Source: Rhopalosiphum padi
Taxonomy: Eukaryota > Arthropoda > Insecta > Hemiptera > Aphididae
Assembly (NCBI RefSeq): GCF_020882245.1
Contig: NC_083598.1
Location: forward strand, 33,951,858-34,015,857
Length of the DNA: 64,000 bases
Direction: 5' to 3'
Shown here piece after piece: positions 1 through 13,500 of this stretch (positions are counted from its first letter, which is position 1; the number at the start of each line of letters is the position of its first letter). Below the pieces are notes generated by a model. It had not been told where the DNA came from. It ran no database searches and saw only the letters and a program-made list of their open reading frames with translations. The position numbers and the translations under genes were made by a program.

Positions 1-816
1 CACAAATTTATAAATATTCGTGCTTTTTTATATAATATATATAGGTAATTTAATTTAATACATATTTTAAATTTAGATTTCTTTATTCTCTGGATTCCCT
101 TGAGTATCGTACTATCGTGAATGTTAATAATGTTTAAAAAGTAGGTCACGAGAGATGCGGGCAAATTAGTAGTATTAATTAATTGAATGAACTATATACA
201 TTAGTACATTACTGTCATTACTACATTAGACTAAATTATTTATGTATAAAATATAAAGCTAAAAACACCATGTTTCAATTTTAAAAACAAACAATAAAAA
301 ATTAAACAAATATGATATGAATAATGCCTATTATTTAATGATCAAATCTGAAAACAGCTATACTGAAAATCTAATGTAATAAATACATTTTTATTTATTG
401 CACCCAACCAAAATATAGATGAATATAAATAAATATTAATACTAATTAATTTCTATGAATAATAGAATAAACCATTGTCATTTTTCAATCCGCATATGCT
501 AAAAATTAATTGTAAATTTACATTTACCTCAACACATTAAAGCGTCAAAACTTTTATATAATCTTGAGGTACATTTTTACAAATATTTTATACGATTAAA
601 TGGGTCAACCATTTTTAAAACTTACTTTAGAAAGCAATATTATAATATATACAATTCGTATACTTTAATTCCTTCCGGATATTTCGTAATAATAATTATA
701 ATATCATACTTATACTTACAATTTAATTTGAAATATACATATAAAGTGTGAAACAGGTATACTTGGCATTTGCCAATAACCGTTATGATATCATAACTAT
801 ATACTATATATTATTA
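1..816. other. Gene-free AT-rich flank
   Basis: I see no splice-consistent coding sequence, RNA gene or clear transposon end here. The stretch is strongly AT-rich and has short poly-A/T runs. It precedes the CpG-rich block that starts near position 830. Confidence 0.5.
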
Positions 817-829
817 TTATATTATTGTT

Positions 830-3770
830 TTTTTGTACGATTGCGTGTTGAGTGGATTAATCGCAAAATGTATTATAACTATTATTATTATTGAAGAAGA
901 CAAAAAAGCGGAATTAAGACGCGATGTGACGTCACATTTGTCCCAACAAACCCGGTTATCGCGTAACACAATTCCGTCTATACATCTGGTCAGCGCTATT
1001 CGGTCGACCTCCGAGATCATTCCATAACGTAACAGCGGACGCGTGTACTTGGACTAACCGATGGGGCGGGCGGGGTGAGCGTCGGTGCTACTGGTACTAG
1101 CCAATGTTTTTGTTTGTTATTCAACAATTTCAACTATACGGTATACTGCCTCCTACCTCTTTCCAGACTGACCGTCGTGGCATTACGATTTTTGAAAAAA
1201 ACTCCATTCCGACGACGATCGGACGGGACGGTGTATCCCATGATACCCGGAAATGCATACGTGCACCGTGCACGCCAGACAAAATAAATAGTTGCGCGCC
1301 GATACACCGGGCTGCCCGTCCTACCCGTATCGGTCACCGAAACGACGGGTTCGCCGCCCGGAGTAGCCGAGTAGGCATGAAAAAAAAAATTAAACCGTCC
1401 ATTCTACTGCCACAGTTGATATTATAATATTACTACGACGACCGACGAAATATTATTTTTAAATATCTTTAATAATATGGGACACGCGCCGCGCTGGAGG
1501 GCATCGCTCCGTATCGATTGTCGTCCGCGTCGCGCCGCTCAGACGTCGGAAAGCGTTCGGGTACGTGTCGTAGTACCTACGCATATATACCACGTACGAC
1601 GCAGCGAACACCATATATTACACGGTAGTAGTACGTATCGCGGCTACACGCGCGCGCACGCGTTTTTTGGGTAGCTACAGCAGCTGCTGCAGCAGGTACG
1701 TCGCGGCGCGACGCGTGTGAATTGCCGCGAAACCGACGACGCCGCGTACCGCGTCCCCCTGCTTCGCGGCCCTTACTAAGACGCCCGCGCGGTTGGTGGC
1801 GACGGCGGGGGGCGTCCTGCGTGCCGCCGCCACCCATTGGCACCGAACAGCTGATGACGGCCGTGACGTCACGGCGGAGCCGGACGCTGCGAGACGTCGC
1901 CGCCGCCGCCGCCGATCGGTTATCCACTTATCCCCCACATGCTCACGCGGGTCACACGCGTCACGGTACCCGAGTAGCAACACGGCCGGGCCGGCAGTCC
2001 GGCACACACCGACACCGACCGTCGCCTTCGCCGTTACCTCCGCCGCCGTTGCGTTTCAGTTTCGCCGCGCCGCCGTTATCCGTACTAATACTATTGTTGT
2101 AGTGGTGTTGTTGAGGAGTGCCGACGACGATTCCGCGTCCGCGTCGTCGTCAGCTGTGTTTGTCGCGGCTGTCGACCCTCGTCGACGGTAGTGTTATTAT
2201 TACTACAATAATAATTTCTACGTATAACCATCTTCGTACACAAGTTATTATTATTACCCGGTAAACGTATTGTTACCCTATAGAAGTGTCGCCCGCTCGT
2301 CTTCGGTTCGTCTCGAGTTCTAGCGGTCCACCGGCCATTCAATACCTTATTATATTGGCTAATAAACAGTGGTGTGAGCACAAAGTGAGTTTTCGCGGCC
2401 GAGTTTTGAATTCTCGTTCGCTGATCGGATCGACGACAACGATATTATCATCGTGAGTTACCTATATAGATAACACTGTTATTATTATTGTTATTGTTAT
2501 TGTTGTTATTGTTGTCGTTGTTTTGCACGGTGTGCGGGAGCTACACCCACAGTTGTAAACCTGTACGCGCTTTTGAATACCTAACTGTCTTGCCGGCCGG
2601 AAAACCGCGGGATTCGCGTATAGTGTCTACCGCGCTTTGTTGGTCCAGAATTACTCGCATCGCCCCGTCCCCGCGTGCCTGGTGCAAACCGTCGACGGCA
2701 CGAATAATCGAAGCTTTAAGGACGTCGGCATGCGCCCAGTGGTAAGTGGGTCAGGATCGCGGTTATGATATAAGTAATGGTGCAATATGTTCCACTTTTT
2801 CTTCCCCTCCACCCACTCCCCACGTCGCTCAGCACGACCGCTGTCGTCGCCAGTCGAGATTCGCAAACCTTTTCTCAAAATACAGATATTAATTTCTTGT
2901 ATTAATAGCTTATATTTCTCTCGCACCCGATGGCCTATATTTCTCTCGTCACGCACAGTCCGTCAATAAAATTGTCGTTTCGATTTTTCGATACGCATTA
3001 CTGCATTAGTGCATTACACTATTACAGCATTACGCACCCGTAAAGACAGCGGCCGGTCAGAGTCCCACATAACACCCGATAGCGGATAGGGCCAACCAAC
3101 CCGCGTTGTTCCCATATTATAGTAACACAGATAATAATTTAATAATTATTATTATACGTCTCGCGTTAATTACCCATGTCGCACACGCACGTACGTGTGT
3201 AATTGTGTATACACATTTTACATATATATTTATATGCCTAGTTCAGGGCCGTCCGACTTGTAATCTTGTACTTGACATTTATCAAACAATTTTCGTGTAA
3301 AAACGTAATCGTTCTACTGGCGACCGCGCGCGCGCGTTAGTGTGCGTCTGTGTGCGTGTTCGTATGCGCGTGTGTACGCTCGCGACAATATGAGAGATCG
3401 CGGTTGCGCTTGCGCGCCGCGTTCGGTGAGCGTGTGCGGTTGGTGGTTCGCGTGACTGTGTGTGTGTATGTGTGTACGCGCGCGCGCCAACGAATGAGCC
3501 AAACGATACGTCTGCACCGTTCCACTTCTGTTCGCCGCCAGTTTATGTGCGACGACGACGTGCCTCCGCCGCCGCTGTTGCTGTAGCCGCCGTTTAACTG
3601 ATTTTCGTTTTTTCGATTTCGGTTTTTTTTCTCGCTCTCCGCCACCACCCGTTCTCCAGGAACCAGGATTTTTCCCGCAGTCGACGACTACAGCTGCTCG
3701 CCGCCTACACCTAACGTTATTTACAATAATAATATTTTAACCAAAAGCATTAGAACGGTAAGCGAACTCC
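830..3770 (+). promoter_or_regulatory. CpG-rich promoter region with candidate 5' leader exons
   Basis: In contrast to the AT-rich surroundings, this block is full of CG dinucleotides, CNG repeats and GC-rich words, as expected of an unmethylated invertebrate promoter. An arthropod-type initiator TCAGTTT occurs near 2056. Good 5' splice sites on the plus strand follow at about 2392 (AAA/GTGAGT), 2452 (GTGAGT), 2742 (CAGTG/GTAAGTG) and 3759 (ACG/GTAAGCG). Any of these could end a non-coding first exon of the gene whose ATG is at 6352, because a 3' splice site (TTTCAG) ends at 6269 and its exon is untranslated up to that ATG. Which start and donor are used cannot be told from sequence. Many open frames exist here, but they are by-products of GC-rich, stop-poor DNA. 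Confidence 0.55.
3302..3490. repeat. Low-complexity CG/TG-rich tract
   Basis: Alternating purine-pyrimidine sequence with many GCGCGC and TGTGTG runs, inside the CpG-rich region. It is stop-poor in several frames, which explains the spurious overlapping ORFs. Confidence 0.6.
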
Positions 3771-3927
3771 TCGACTCGGCTAACAACATTTCGAGGTATC
3801 CTGTACCCGTAAAAAAAAAAAAAGGATTATTAATTATTATTATTGTTATTTATAATATTATATGAATCTTTTCTCGTTTTCCGCGTCCCGGAAGACCGTT
3901 ATTGTTATGTGGTACTTTATGTATCAT

Positions 3928-3928
3928 A

Positions 3929-3966
<38 letters not shown>

Positions 3967-3977
3967 GTGTGTGTGTC
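3928..3977. repeat. (TA)n(TG)n microsatellite
   Basis: About ten TA units followed by TGTA and about ten TG units. It is a compound dinucleotide repeat, probably length-polymorphic. Confidence 0.9.
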
Positions 3978-4819
3978 GGCGCGTGCTTACCCCACAGTGG
4001 TATCGTCCCGTCAGCGTGTACCGTTTCGCCGACACGATATAATATACACACCTACATTGTATATTTTGTAATATCATGGCATTAAGTGCAACATGGTCAA
4101 TCGAGCTGTGTAGTGTGTGCTTACTATTTATCTGGTGGACTTCTCGATCTTTCAAGTTTCAAGTTTATAGACAAAACCTGAGCGTTCAAGGTTGACATTC
4201 TCACGGACGCGCACTCTATCCCGATGCATTGCGCGCTAATAATAATACCGCCGCGGCAGTTGTTAATATTATATTGTTTGTTAACAATATTATATTATAT
4301 ATTATCGAATTTCATGGTTCTGCCTATCTACCTATATTATATACCGTCGTCGTGGTGTTTATTATAGTACTTAGCTTCTTAGGTACATAATATTAATGTC
4401 CATTTTCAGGTGCTGCTTGTCGTTTTCGACAATATTAATTGATAGCCTATTTATAGGTACCTAATAATCATTAGCGTCGGAGGATAGGCACATGTACTAT
4501 GAATATTTGATTGTCGCCTAATCGTTCGTGTTTTGACGCCTCCTGCTGCTGTTGCTTCTGCTCATTTTTGAAACAACTTGTTGTGGGGGGGTATTTGGTT
4601 GTGATCGGCACTCCTGGTCGATAAAATTAACTATTTGAGACCCGGGTAGGTACACACGTATACAAAGTATAATATTGTTACTTATAAATTATATGTACGA
4701 AAACGAAACTAATTATAATAATGAGAAAGTTATCGTTGCCCGAAGGTAAACACCTCTCTCCCCTTCTATTAGTAAAATTTCGGCGCATGGAATTGCAACT
4801 TGTGAGTTATCGACTAGGC

Positions 4820-4882
4820 ATCTATATATATATATATGTGTGTGTATATATTTATATTTATATGTATATATATATATATTTA
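4820..4882. repeat. AT/TG-rich microsatellite cluster
   Basis: Imperfect (TA)n with TGTGTGTA interruptions in the long 5' intron of the following gene. No coding signal. Confidence 0.7.
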
Positions 4883-6351
4883 TACCTATTATTCGAATTT
4901 AACAAGTTTTTGTACACATTGTTTTAAAATGATACATATGACACTCGGGTTACGATTTTTTTCTTTTTTTACAAGTTTACGTCGACATTTTTACCTATAT
5001 CGCCTGTGTATCCTTATTTTCAGAACCGAACAGAAAATCTGGATTGGATATGATGATGGAAAAAATAAAAATATATTTATATATATATTGGGTTCTTTAC
5101 TTGGCTAAGTAAACATAGGCTTTTCGCAAACTTATTAGTGTAAGAGTGAAATTTGCTGATTGTGTCATACTGTCATTAACTCTTGAACTTGAAATACAAT
5201 TTACAAAATATCTCAGCAATCATATAATGACGCCAGAAATTCAACTGAAAATAATGTGGTCTGATAATTTTTTTTTTTGATTTCAAGGATTTCCAAACAA
5301 AAACTGTTATATTTAATATATATACATATATATGTATTTATAATGTTCAATTAAATCTATTTTTTTTAATTTCCAGGAAGCAGAAGCTTTTATTTTTGTG
5401 ATTAAAATTTCATATTGGTTCGACTTCCATGGTGGTGGTGGGAATTTGATGTTTTCAGTTTGTTTCTACTTTCAATTATCTATGTTTCATCTCTTTTAAT
5501 TATTATATATCTTCTTTTTTTTAAAGATGGTTATAACTTACACATTTACTTGTAGAAATGAAACTTAGCTGATATTATTCTAAGAGCGGGTACCTAATGA
5601 TGGACGTAATCTATGATGAACAAGGAAATTTCGATCATCAGATTTTTGTCACCTACAAATCGCATATAACTTAAATATGATTATTCAAGATATCTTTTGC
5701 TGATAAATTTGAAAATTAGGTAAGATTAACAGTACCACTGCACGAGGATGTTAAATACTGCATTTTCAACAGAATACATTTTATTACCATGTATTGAGAC
5801 TTGAATTTTGATTACCTATATTAAGTGATATAATGTGTCATTTTAAATGTATTGAAATCTGTTAGTAAGTATGTAGAGTTCATTTTGTTAATATTTAACA
5901 AACCTAATAAATTTGTTGGAAAATTTCAAAGATTACTATTACTGTTGAAATGTGTATAGCATAAATTACTGTACTCTTCATGATAACTTTTAACATTTAA
6001 AGAAGTAATGTAATACTTACATTTAATACTCTAAATCTAAAATATATGTGTATTATAATTAGTAAATATTTATATCAAATCCTATATCTGGATGTTCAAT
6101 GTGTGTTGATTTTAAGGTGAAGTAGGTTATAATTTTACTAATTTTAGATTTTCGTAATATTATTGAAACAGTCTTGTTTGTTTTTGAAATTTATACAAAA
6201 TTATGTGTTTAAAAAATAGTAACTTCAACGACTATTTTTGAAACTTATCCTTTTGTGTTAATGTTTCAGATTGGATTATGATAAAGCGTTAATATTGCTT
6301 TTCAAATTGATTTAGTAGCTAAATAATATTTAATATTATCTGTTATCTACC

Positions 6352-9300
6352 ATGAGCGTTAATGTTGGTCTTGAAGACTCTTATCAAAATAGTCACAATG
6401 GTGCTTTTCAATCTTGTAGACCCATTAAAGCTCTGATGATGTATGTACAACGTAGAAATTCAATAATGGGGACTGAAACATGTGACAACAATATTAGGAT
6501 GCCCTCAAATAGTTGGTCTGATAGTACATCGCAAAATATACATCTCAAATTAACAGTAAGGAAATTTAATAAACATAGTAGATCAATATATTTTCTTTGC
6601 TTTAATACTTGTTTACCAAATCTGAGAAACTAAGGTGGCCTATTAGATAATTTAGTTTTATTTCATACGATAAATTTGTAATTATGATATGATTTTTTCT
6701 TTAAAATATGGCTATAATGTGTTTAGTACCTATAGTCTATACCTAGATAACTGATAAGTAACTATCTTCGTTAAAGTCAAATATTAGTCATAATAAATTG
6801 TTTTTTAATTATTCTTTGTGCAAAATAGACCAAATCTAAATTTATTAAAGAAAAATATGCAATGCGTTTTTTCTTGATTATAACTAAACTCTTTATAAAC
6901 CAACAATTATTATAATATCTGCTACATTGTAATAATACATTTATCATTTAATTCAATATTTATTGAAATTATTTATTTAAACACTTATATTATTTATTGA
7001 ATTTAATGAAGTTTAATTTTAAGGAATTTATTTTCCAAAATTTAGAAATGTTTTATTATGTTTTATTATTGTATTATATCCTATTGTTTGTTTGTTTTAT
7101 ACATTCTAGTGCCAAGGAACATATCTTAAAGATACAACTACATGGTCAGATATGCAATACGAAGCGGAAGATACAGTTAGTGAAACAAAATATTATTACC
7201 CAAAAAAGAGGTTTTTGGAAAAAGCTGAAATGGTAAGATTAATATGTTTTCATTTATACTACATTTGTTCTATAAATAATTATGAGTTAATAATTTAATG
7301 AATCATGTACCTAGTTATAAATTTAAATATTTTATACCAAATTCATAAGAATTCATTTATCTAGATTAGTGTTTCTCAACCTTTGTATTATGGCGACACT
7401 ATTAAAATTTTTCATACTTTGTGACACACAATAAAAAAAAAAATAAGAATAATACCTATTCATTTTTGTAAACATAGTGTCAACAAGGTTCATACATTTA
7501 ATATTAGTACTTCCCGCAACACGTTTGGACTTACCCAGCGACACACCAGTTGAGAAACACTGATCTAGATCTTTAAATTTTTTTAAATTTAATATTTAAA
7601 TTTTTGTTTATTTACTATTATCAAATGTATGTATTTTGTTTATCAAAGAAATTCAAAAACTATTAATGGTATTAAAAGTTATTAAAAGTGCCCAAAACAT
7701 GCAGGATATCCTGTATCATTCCACTTAATTCATCTAAACTTTGAAATAGGTACTTATTATATTTGATTAAAAAAAACTCATTCAAAATTTAATTTTTATC
7801 CAACAAAGTTCTTAGGAAAATATGCAATAAGAAAATATTAATAGTTTCTTAGAAAAATAATCACTCTGTAGTCTGTGCTATACATATATAATGTATCACA
7901 TTATGATGCATTAGTACATAATCATACCATTAAGTATAATTTAAATTTAATTAAATATTGATACTTTAATTATTAGGTACCTAGTTATTAATTTAAATTA
8001 ATTAGAAAATATTCTTACCATTTTTTTATTATTATTATTATTAATATTAATACCTACACTTATGACTAATTATGGGTCTTATGCTTTTAATCAATTCATA
8101 ATATTATTATAGTAAACAATAGTTAAAGTTATGACACAATTATTATAAAATACAATGTGAATAATATTATATTAAATTTGGTGTTATTATTTTCTATGAT
8201 TTAATAGAAGTCTTTTGTTGTCAGTTTAATCTAACCACACTAATACAAAAATTAATTGTTATCTATTATAATTATAATATATTTATTTCACATTTACATA
8301 GTTATTAGTTAATATTTAAATTTATTGATTTGCTATAATTTTAAATGTGATAATTTTATTATAATAAATAATTTTAATGTATTTTTTAACCTTAAAATTT
8401 GTTAGGTAATAGGTATAAATCAAGATAGTATCTTTACTTTTGTGGGTATACTGCATGGGCTTTTAATTTATTGAAACTATAGTCTATATATCTATAGTTT
8501 ATGATTATAAAATTAGAATGTGGGTTACATACAGAAACAGATCCAGGGGGGCCTAGGGGCCCAGACATGTTTTTTTCAAATTTTTTTATAATTCTACAGA
8601 TCTTAATTTTTAAATTATGAATAAAGTATCTATAAAATATTGTTGCCCACCCCCCAGATCTTTGCTCCGGATCCGAGCCTGGTTACATATAGTTTAAATA
8701 AGATAAAATATTATTTTTTAATAATTATTTTGATTTTATATGAATGTAACTTAAAGATGTTTTAATTTATAATACTTACCAATAAATTAAATTTAATAAT
8801 ACATGTTAAATTATATTGTTGTTTTAGTAGAATGTTACTATTATTTTATTTATTATTAACTTACATTTTTTTACCATTTTCAGAAAGTGGAAATTTTTTT
8901 AAAAAACTTATCATTCAACCACCAAAATATTTCTCAAAATATCTTATATTTTAGTTGGGTGTGAAATAAAAATGTAGTATTGATTTCAAGGTTGAGATAA
9001 TGGAATTTACATAACCCCACCACTTAAAATTAATATGTCTATAATAAGTGACAACCTGTATTAATAAAAATAAGTTAAAGTGCCCCATAGTATGAATTTC
9101 ATTATTATATGTTCATTATATTATTAAAAAAATAATATTATATAATATTATGGTTGACCTCATGGTTGAGGCATAGGAATAGGTTATTTTTTATTTTTTA
9201 TTTAAAAATAAAATTTTTTAACATTAAAGGAAGCAGATCAAATTGATATGGCAGAAAGAAATTTATCTACTCGAAATCAATCTCCAACTAACCATTTAGG

Positions 9301-10565
9301 AGTATCTACTAAGTGTTTAAAAGAGACTATTCTGCAATGTCGTAATGCTTTCAAGGATGATCCCAAAAAGCCTAATACTGAAGCATCCGAGTTCCTACAG
9401 CGTACTTTTGGTGATGTTACCAAGAATAATAATATAGACACTGAGGAAAATATGAATCTCTGTGTTCAAACTGCTCAAAATCAAAAGACTGAACCATATT
9501 ATCGGTCTGGGTACAAAAAATTCACTTTAAGACGTAATGAAGAAGACTCAAATGATTCAAACGTTATAGAAACTCCTACAGTGGTTGAACAGTTACCAGT
9601 TAACTTAAGTGAACAAATTGAAGTAAATGAACCAAGAGGAAGAATAAATAGGGCTTGTAAAGGAGTACGTTACCAACAATTCATGAACGATACATTATCA
9701 AAACGTCAAAATAAAAAAATGTAATTACTGAAAAATCTATTAATAATTTTAGAAATTAATTAATTCCATTTTTTAGGGGACCAAAAAAGTTAGTAAGCAC
9801 TGGTGATACTGTTACAAAACGTCGCAAGGGTAAGAAAAATAACATTAAAGAAGAAAATAATCAAGCTCCTGACATAAATTCATTACCTATTCAATCTCGT
9901 CGTGAAACAAGAAATAGTGCCAAAGTAGCTGCACTGCGCAAATTAAAAGAAAATAGTGACGAAATAATTGAAGATAATAAAAGAAAACTGATGTATGTTC
10001 CTTATTAGTTTTTTTACAATATAGTAATATTAGTACCTTGTACTCATTTTATAATGTATTTAACGTGTCAATTTTTTTGTTTTAGTTCTGATGATATAAC
10101 TAAAGAACTAGATTCCACCTCAATTATGGTAGTTCCTAAAAAACGTTTCAGAACAAAGTATATATATATATATATATTATTAAATAATTTGCTTATTTGA
10201 TTTAATATCAATATTTATATCTATTATAATTTTAGTGAAAATGACAATAAATGTGAAATTGCTGAGGAACCAAAAAGACTGCCATCACCAATATCTTCAG
10301 AAACTAGTTCCAGTAGATTGTCAAGTCCAGAATCCAGCGCCAGTAGTACCTCTACACATGTTCACTATAAAAAGCGTGTATCGCGAACATTTGCTGAAAG
10401 TCAAAGTAATACAAGTTAGTATAGTATAAGATATATTTTTATTTTTTTATAAACGTATTATATTGATTTTTATAATTTAATATTTATACAGATTCAACTT
10501 CGTCTGACTCCAATGTCAACTTACAAACTTTGGCAGATGTTGCCTTGCGAGGTATTCCACTTTGA
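6352..10565 (+). CDS. Unrecognised basic, probably nuclear protein (452 aa, seven coding exons)
   Basis: Coding exons: 6352-6555, 7110-7232, 9230-9720, 9777-9992, 10086-10157, 10236-10414, 10492-10565. All six junctions are GT/AG and keep one frame (phases 0,0,2,2,2,1), and the summed length divides by three. The first exon probably begins at 6270 after a TTTCAG acceptor. An in-frame TAA lies 21 nt upstream of the ATG, and ACC precedes it, so the start is well fixed. I do not recognise the family. Visible features are a basic motif YYPKKRFLEKAEM ending exon 2 (about residues 97-109), a motif GRINRACKGVRYQQF (about 246-260), basic nuclear-localisation-like clusters KRRKGKK (about 288-294) and VVPKKRFR, a Ser-rich stretch SSETSSSRLSSPESSASS, and a short C-terminus ending NLQTLADVALRGIPL. 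There is no signal peptide, membrane segment or catalytic motif. Composition suggests a disordered chromatin or transcription factor; that role is inference. Confidence 0.85.
7367..7562. mobile_element. hAT-type MITE with perfect 8-bp target duplication
   Basis: Terminal inverted repeats TAGTGTTTCTCAAC and GTTGAGAAACACTG are flanked by ATCTAGAT at 7359-7366 and again at 7563-7570. The 8-bp duplication and CAG-type ends (first base mutated on the left) are typical of non-autonomous hAT elements. It lies in intron 2 of the 452-aa protein gene. A second family member is at 22476-22670. Confidence 0.85.
8532..8681. mobile_element. hAT-type MITE (150 bp)
   Basis: Begins CAGAAACAGATCC, ends GGATCCGAGCCTG, and is flanked by identical GTTACATA copies (8524-8531 and 8682-8689). 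Interior G-runs (CAGGGGGGCC) face C-runs (CCACCCCCC). Intronic, with no coding capacity. It resembles the outer element at 16819-17278. Confidence 0.8.
10158..10180. repeat. (TA)n microsatellite at a 5' splice site
   Basis: The donor of coding exon 5 is AA/GTATATATA and runs directly into about ten TA units. The repeat supplies bases +3 to +6 of the splice site. Confidence 0.8.
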
Positions 10566-13500
10566 TTATCGAGTGAGTAAATTATACTTTTTTTTCTACA
10601 AAAATTTAGTTTTATTTTCTATCTTAACTTTTTTTTTTTTTAATTTTTTTTTCTAATAATTTATCTTTTTAAATCTGATAAATATTTTACAAAATTATTT
10701 TTTTTAATGCTTAATTTTTATATCATTCCAAAATTTAAGATATCTATAATTTCTAAAATATTGGAAAGTGATTTTTAAATTAATTTCAAGGGATTGTGTA
10801 GCCTTGTTTTTATATTTTTAAATAAAAAAATTCAGTTTAAAGCTATTAAAAAACATTTATAAGTGCTGATATAGGAGTTCAGTGGACTTGAATTTGGTTT
10901 CAATGCAATAATAAATAAAAAGGTAGTTCAATTAAATAGTGCACTATCTTTAATATTTAAACATCCAAAAATTAGAATATCTTTCTAAAAACTTGATGTT
11001 TAATAGTGCGTGCTTTGTTTTTTTCTTAGTTATAAATTTACAATTATTGCAATGAATACAAATCAAGAGTATATCACATTTCAGTGTACTATTCTCATCT
11101 TACATGTTTGATAATACATTTAGATTAAATTTAAAATCAATTTTGTGTTACAAGCTTTAAAATTAGAACAAATTAATGATGATCAAACTTAAAAGTAAAA
11201 ATATAATCTACGTTCCATATTTATTTGTACGTACAGCAAAACTTTTGAATAGCACACTTTTTTTCACCAGAATGTCCGTTATTTAGAGAAGATACATTTT
11301 TGAAATTTTTAATGGATATATGTGTAAAAGAAAGATTATGCACTAGGTTAAATTATTTTTATAATAAAAATTCTTAGTGATATAGTAATTTTAATGCTTA
11401 AACCATACTTATTTAAATAAATATAAAAAAAGTAATGCATACATACATAAATAAAATTCAATTTAATGTGGAAAAAATTAGTTTTTGAACAAATTTGTTA
11501 TCGTTATAGTGTGTAAAGTTTTGTTATTATTTTTAAATTAATATTAAAATAAGTGTCCACTATTTGAAAAGTCTGCTATTCAGATGTATTTCACATTGAA
11601 AAATAGTGAAAAGGTCCTCATTTCCAAAAATCCGTCTGCCATTGAGAGGTATCCTTTTGCGACAATTTCCCTGTATTTCAATTGTATAGTAATTTATGAG
11701 AGTAAAATATTGCAATTTAAAAATCATATAATTTGCTTAAAAATTAAAATAACATTTAAAAATTAATCTATAATTACATAATATTATAATATTCTTACCT
11801 TTAAGTTTGAAATTAGGGGTCAATTGACTCTAATATTAAACTAACAAAACAAAATATTGGGTTCTGTTGAACACAATAGTATTATTATGAATTGTACATT
11901 AGTTAAACAGACATAACACTGAAAATGTGTGACATCCTCTTCACAAATTCAAATTGTGTTTTTAGTTGTATATTGCACTATATAACAAATAGTTATTTCA
12001 ACTGGTCAAATCATTTTAAAATATTTGTTTTACCATATTTATTAATATATATGTATATTTAATTTTCAGTTAACAATTATTACCAGAACTAAAAAAATAC
12101 ATACCTGAAAAGTGGTTCAGTAGAAGATTGATATTCTCACTGGCCATCATTTTTAAATAAAAACACTACCAATTATTTGTTAAACAAATTTTAGATAAAT
12201 TGATTTGCAATTAGAAATTTGTATGATTTAATTCTATTGTAATTTGTTGGACAAAAAAACGGGCCAAAATATATATTTTAAGTCCATTTATATTACACTT
12301 AACAATTTTAGTACAATTTTCTTGTTTCTCTTAATAAGTTATATTTTTATTTGTTTTTTCTTAACTATTTTTTTTAACCATTGCCTACCTAAATAATAAT
12401 TTTATATATTGCTCAAAAATATGATTGTGTATAAAAACAAAGCAACTGTTAAAATTGTATGTGTTATATTTCAAATGTTATTATGCTCAAAGTTTTAGTT
12501 AATTCATTTTATTCTTTTTACTATTAAATAGTATGTAAATGTAGCAGTATCTTTTTAAAAATCCTGTCTATCTTGTTAAGCTAAATTAAGATCTGTGTAA
12601 ATTATGATGAAGATCAGTCATTCCTATTTGTATTACTATAATATAGTATATTATACACTTTCTATAATATTTTCTCAAAGTTGTGTCTAAATTATTTTTT
12701 TAACTCAAACTTTCAATTATTTACAAGCACCTTAAAATTTGTTTTTAATTAATCCACGCATTAATATTTTTAATGTACATAATATTGATCTCGAATTATG
12801 TATTCCATTAAATTTACATAAATTGTTAGGCATGTTTGAATATTACCCAAAGTACTAGACAATTTATATGTTTAAATTAAATGAGCAAATAAATTCCTTT
12901 AGATGAAATGGTCACTGCCATCAGTAACGTATTATATTTTTCTTTTAAAAAAAAACTTGATACTTATTAAATGTTTCTTTTTTCTCCATAATTCGTAAAG
13001 ATTTTTATTTTCATTTTAACAAACAATTTATTTTAAATATAACTTCAAGCTTTTTGTTTTCTCAATCATTTTTGTTAGTTACCTCTACATCAATGTTTAG
13101 AATTACCATTACCAAACATGTCAATTATAGAGTTACAAGTTCCTTTTTTTTTTTTTTTTTTAGCCAACCAATTGTTTTTAGTTATTTTTATTAATTTTGT
13201 TTGCAAATCAAAGGATATTAGCAGTATTTGTTTCTTGTTAAATGTTATATTTAAGTTAAATCTACATTTAATAAATATCTTAAATGTCTTTTAGTTCTAA
13301 AATGTATTATTAAGAAAAAAATACCTAAGCAATACTATTGTTCCATAGTATAAATTAATTATGTTTTAATTATTATTATTATTGAATTATAACTAATTGC
13401 TTTGTCTATCATATTGTACATTTTGTATTATGACCAAATGGATAATAGTTATATTATCAAAAAAAAAATGGTCAATTTGTACTGATTAAGTTTGACCAAA

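Noticed and set aside
1477..2191. Several overlapping ORFs of 65-132 codons on both strands in the CpG-rich block
   Set aside because: They overlap in most frames, have Arg/Ala/Pro-rich compositions expected of CGN-rich DNA, show no domain and do not splice to downstream exons.
5370..5460. Possible 5' leader exon after TTTCCAG at about 5377
   Set aside because: The acceptor is good, but no clear donor follows within a reasonable distance, so I could not support it as an exon of the gene at 6352.
7353..7544. 63-codon minus-strand ORF
   Set aside because: Lies within the hAT-type MITE at 7367-7562.
9248..9724. 158-codon ORF read as a stand-alone gene
   Set aside because: It is the third coding exon of the 452-aa gene: the frame is open upstream of this ATG back to a 3' splice site at 9229 and runs into a GTAATT donor.
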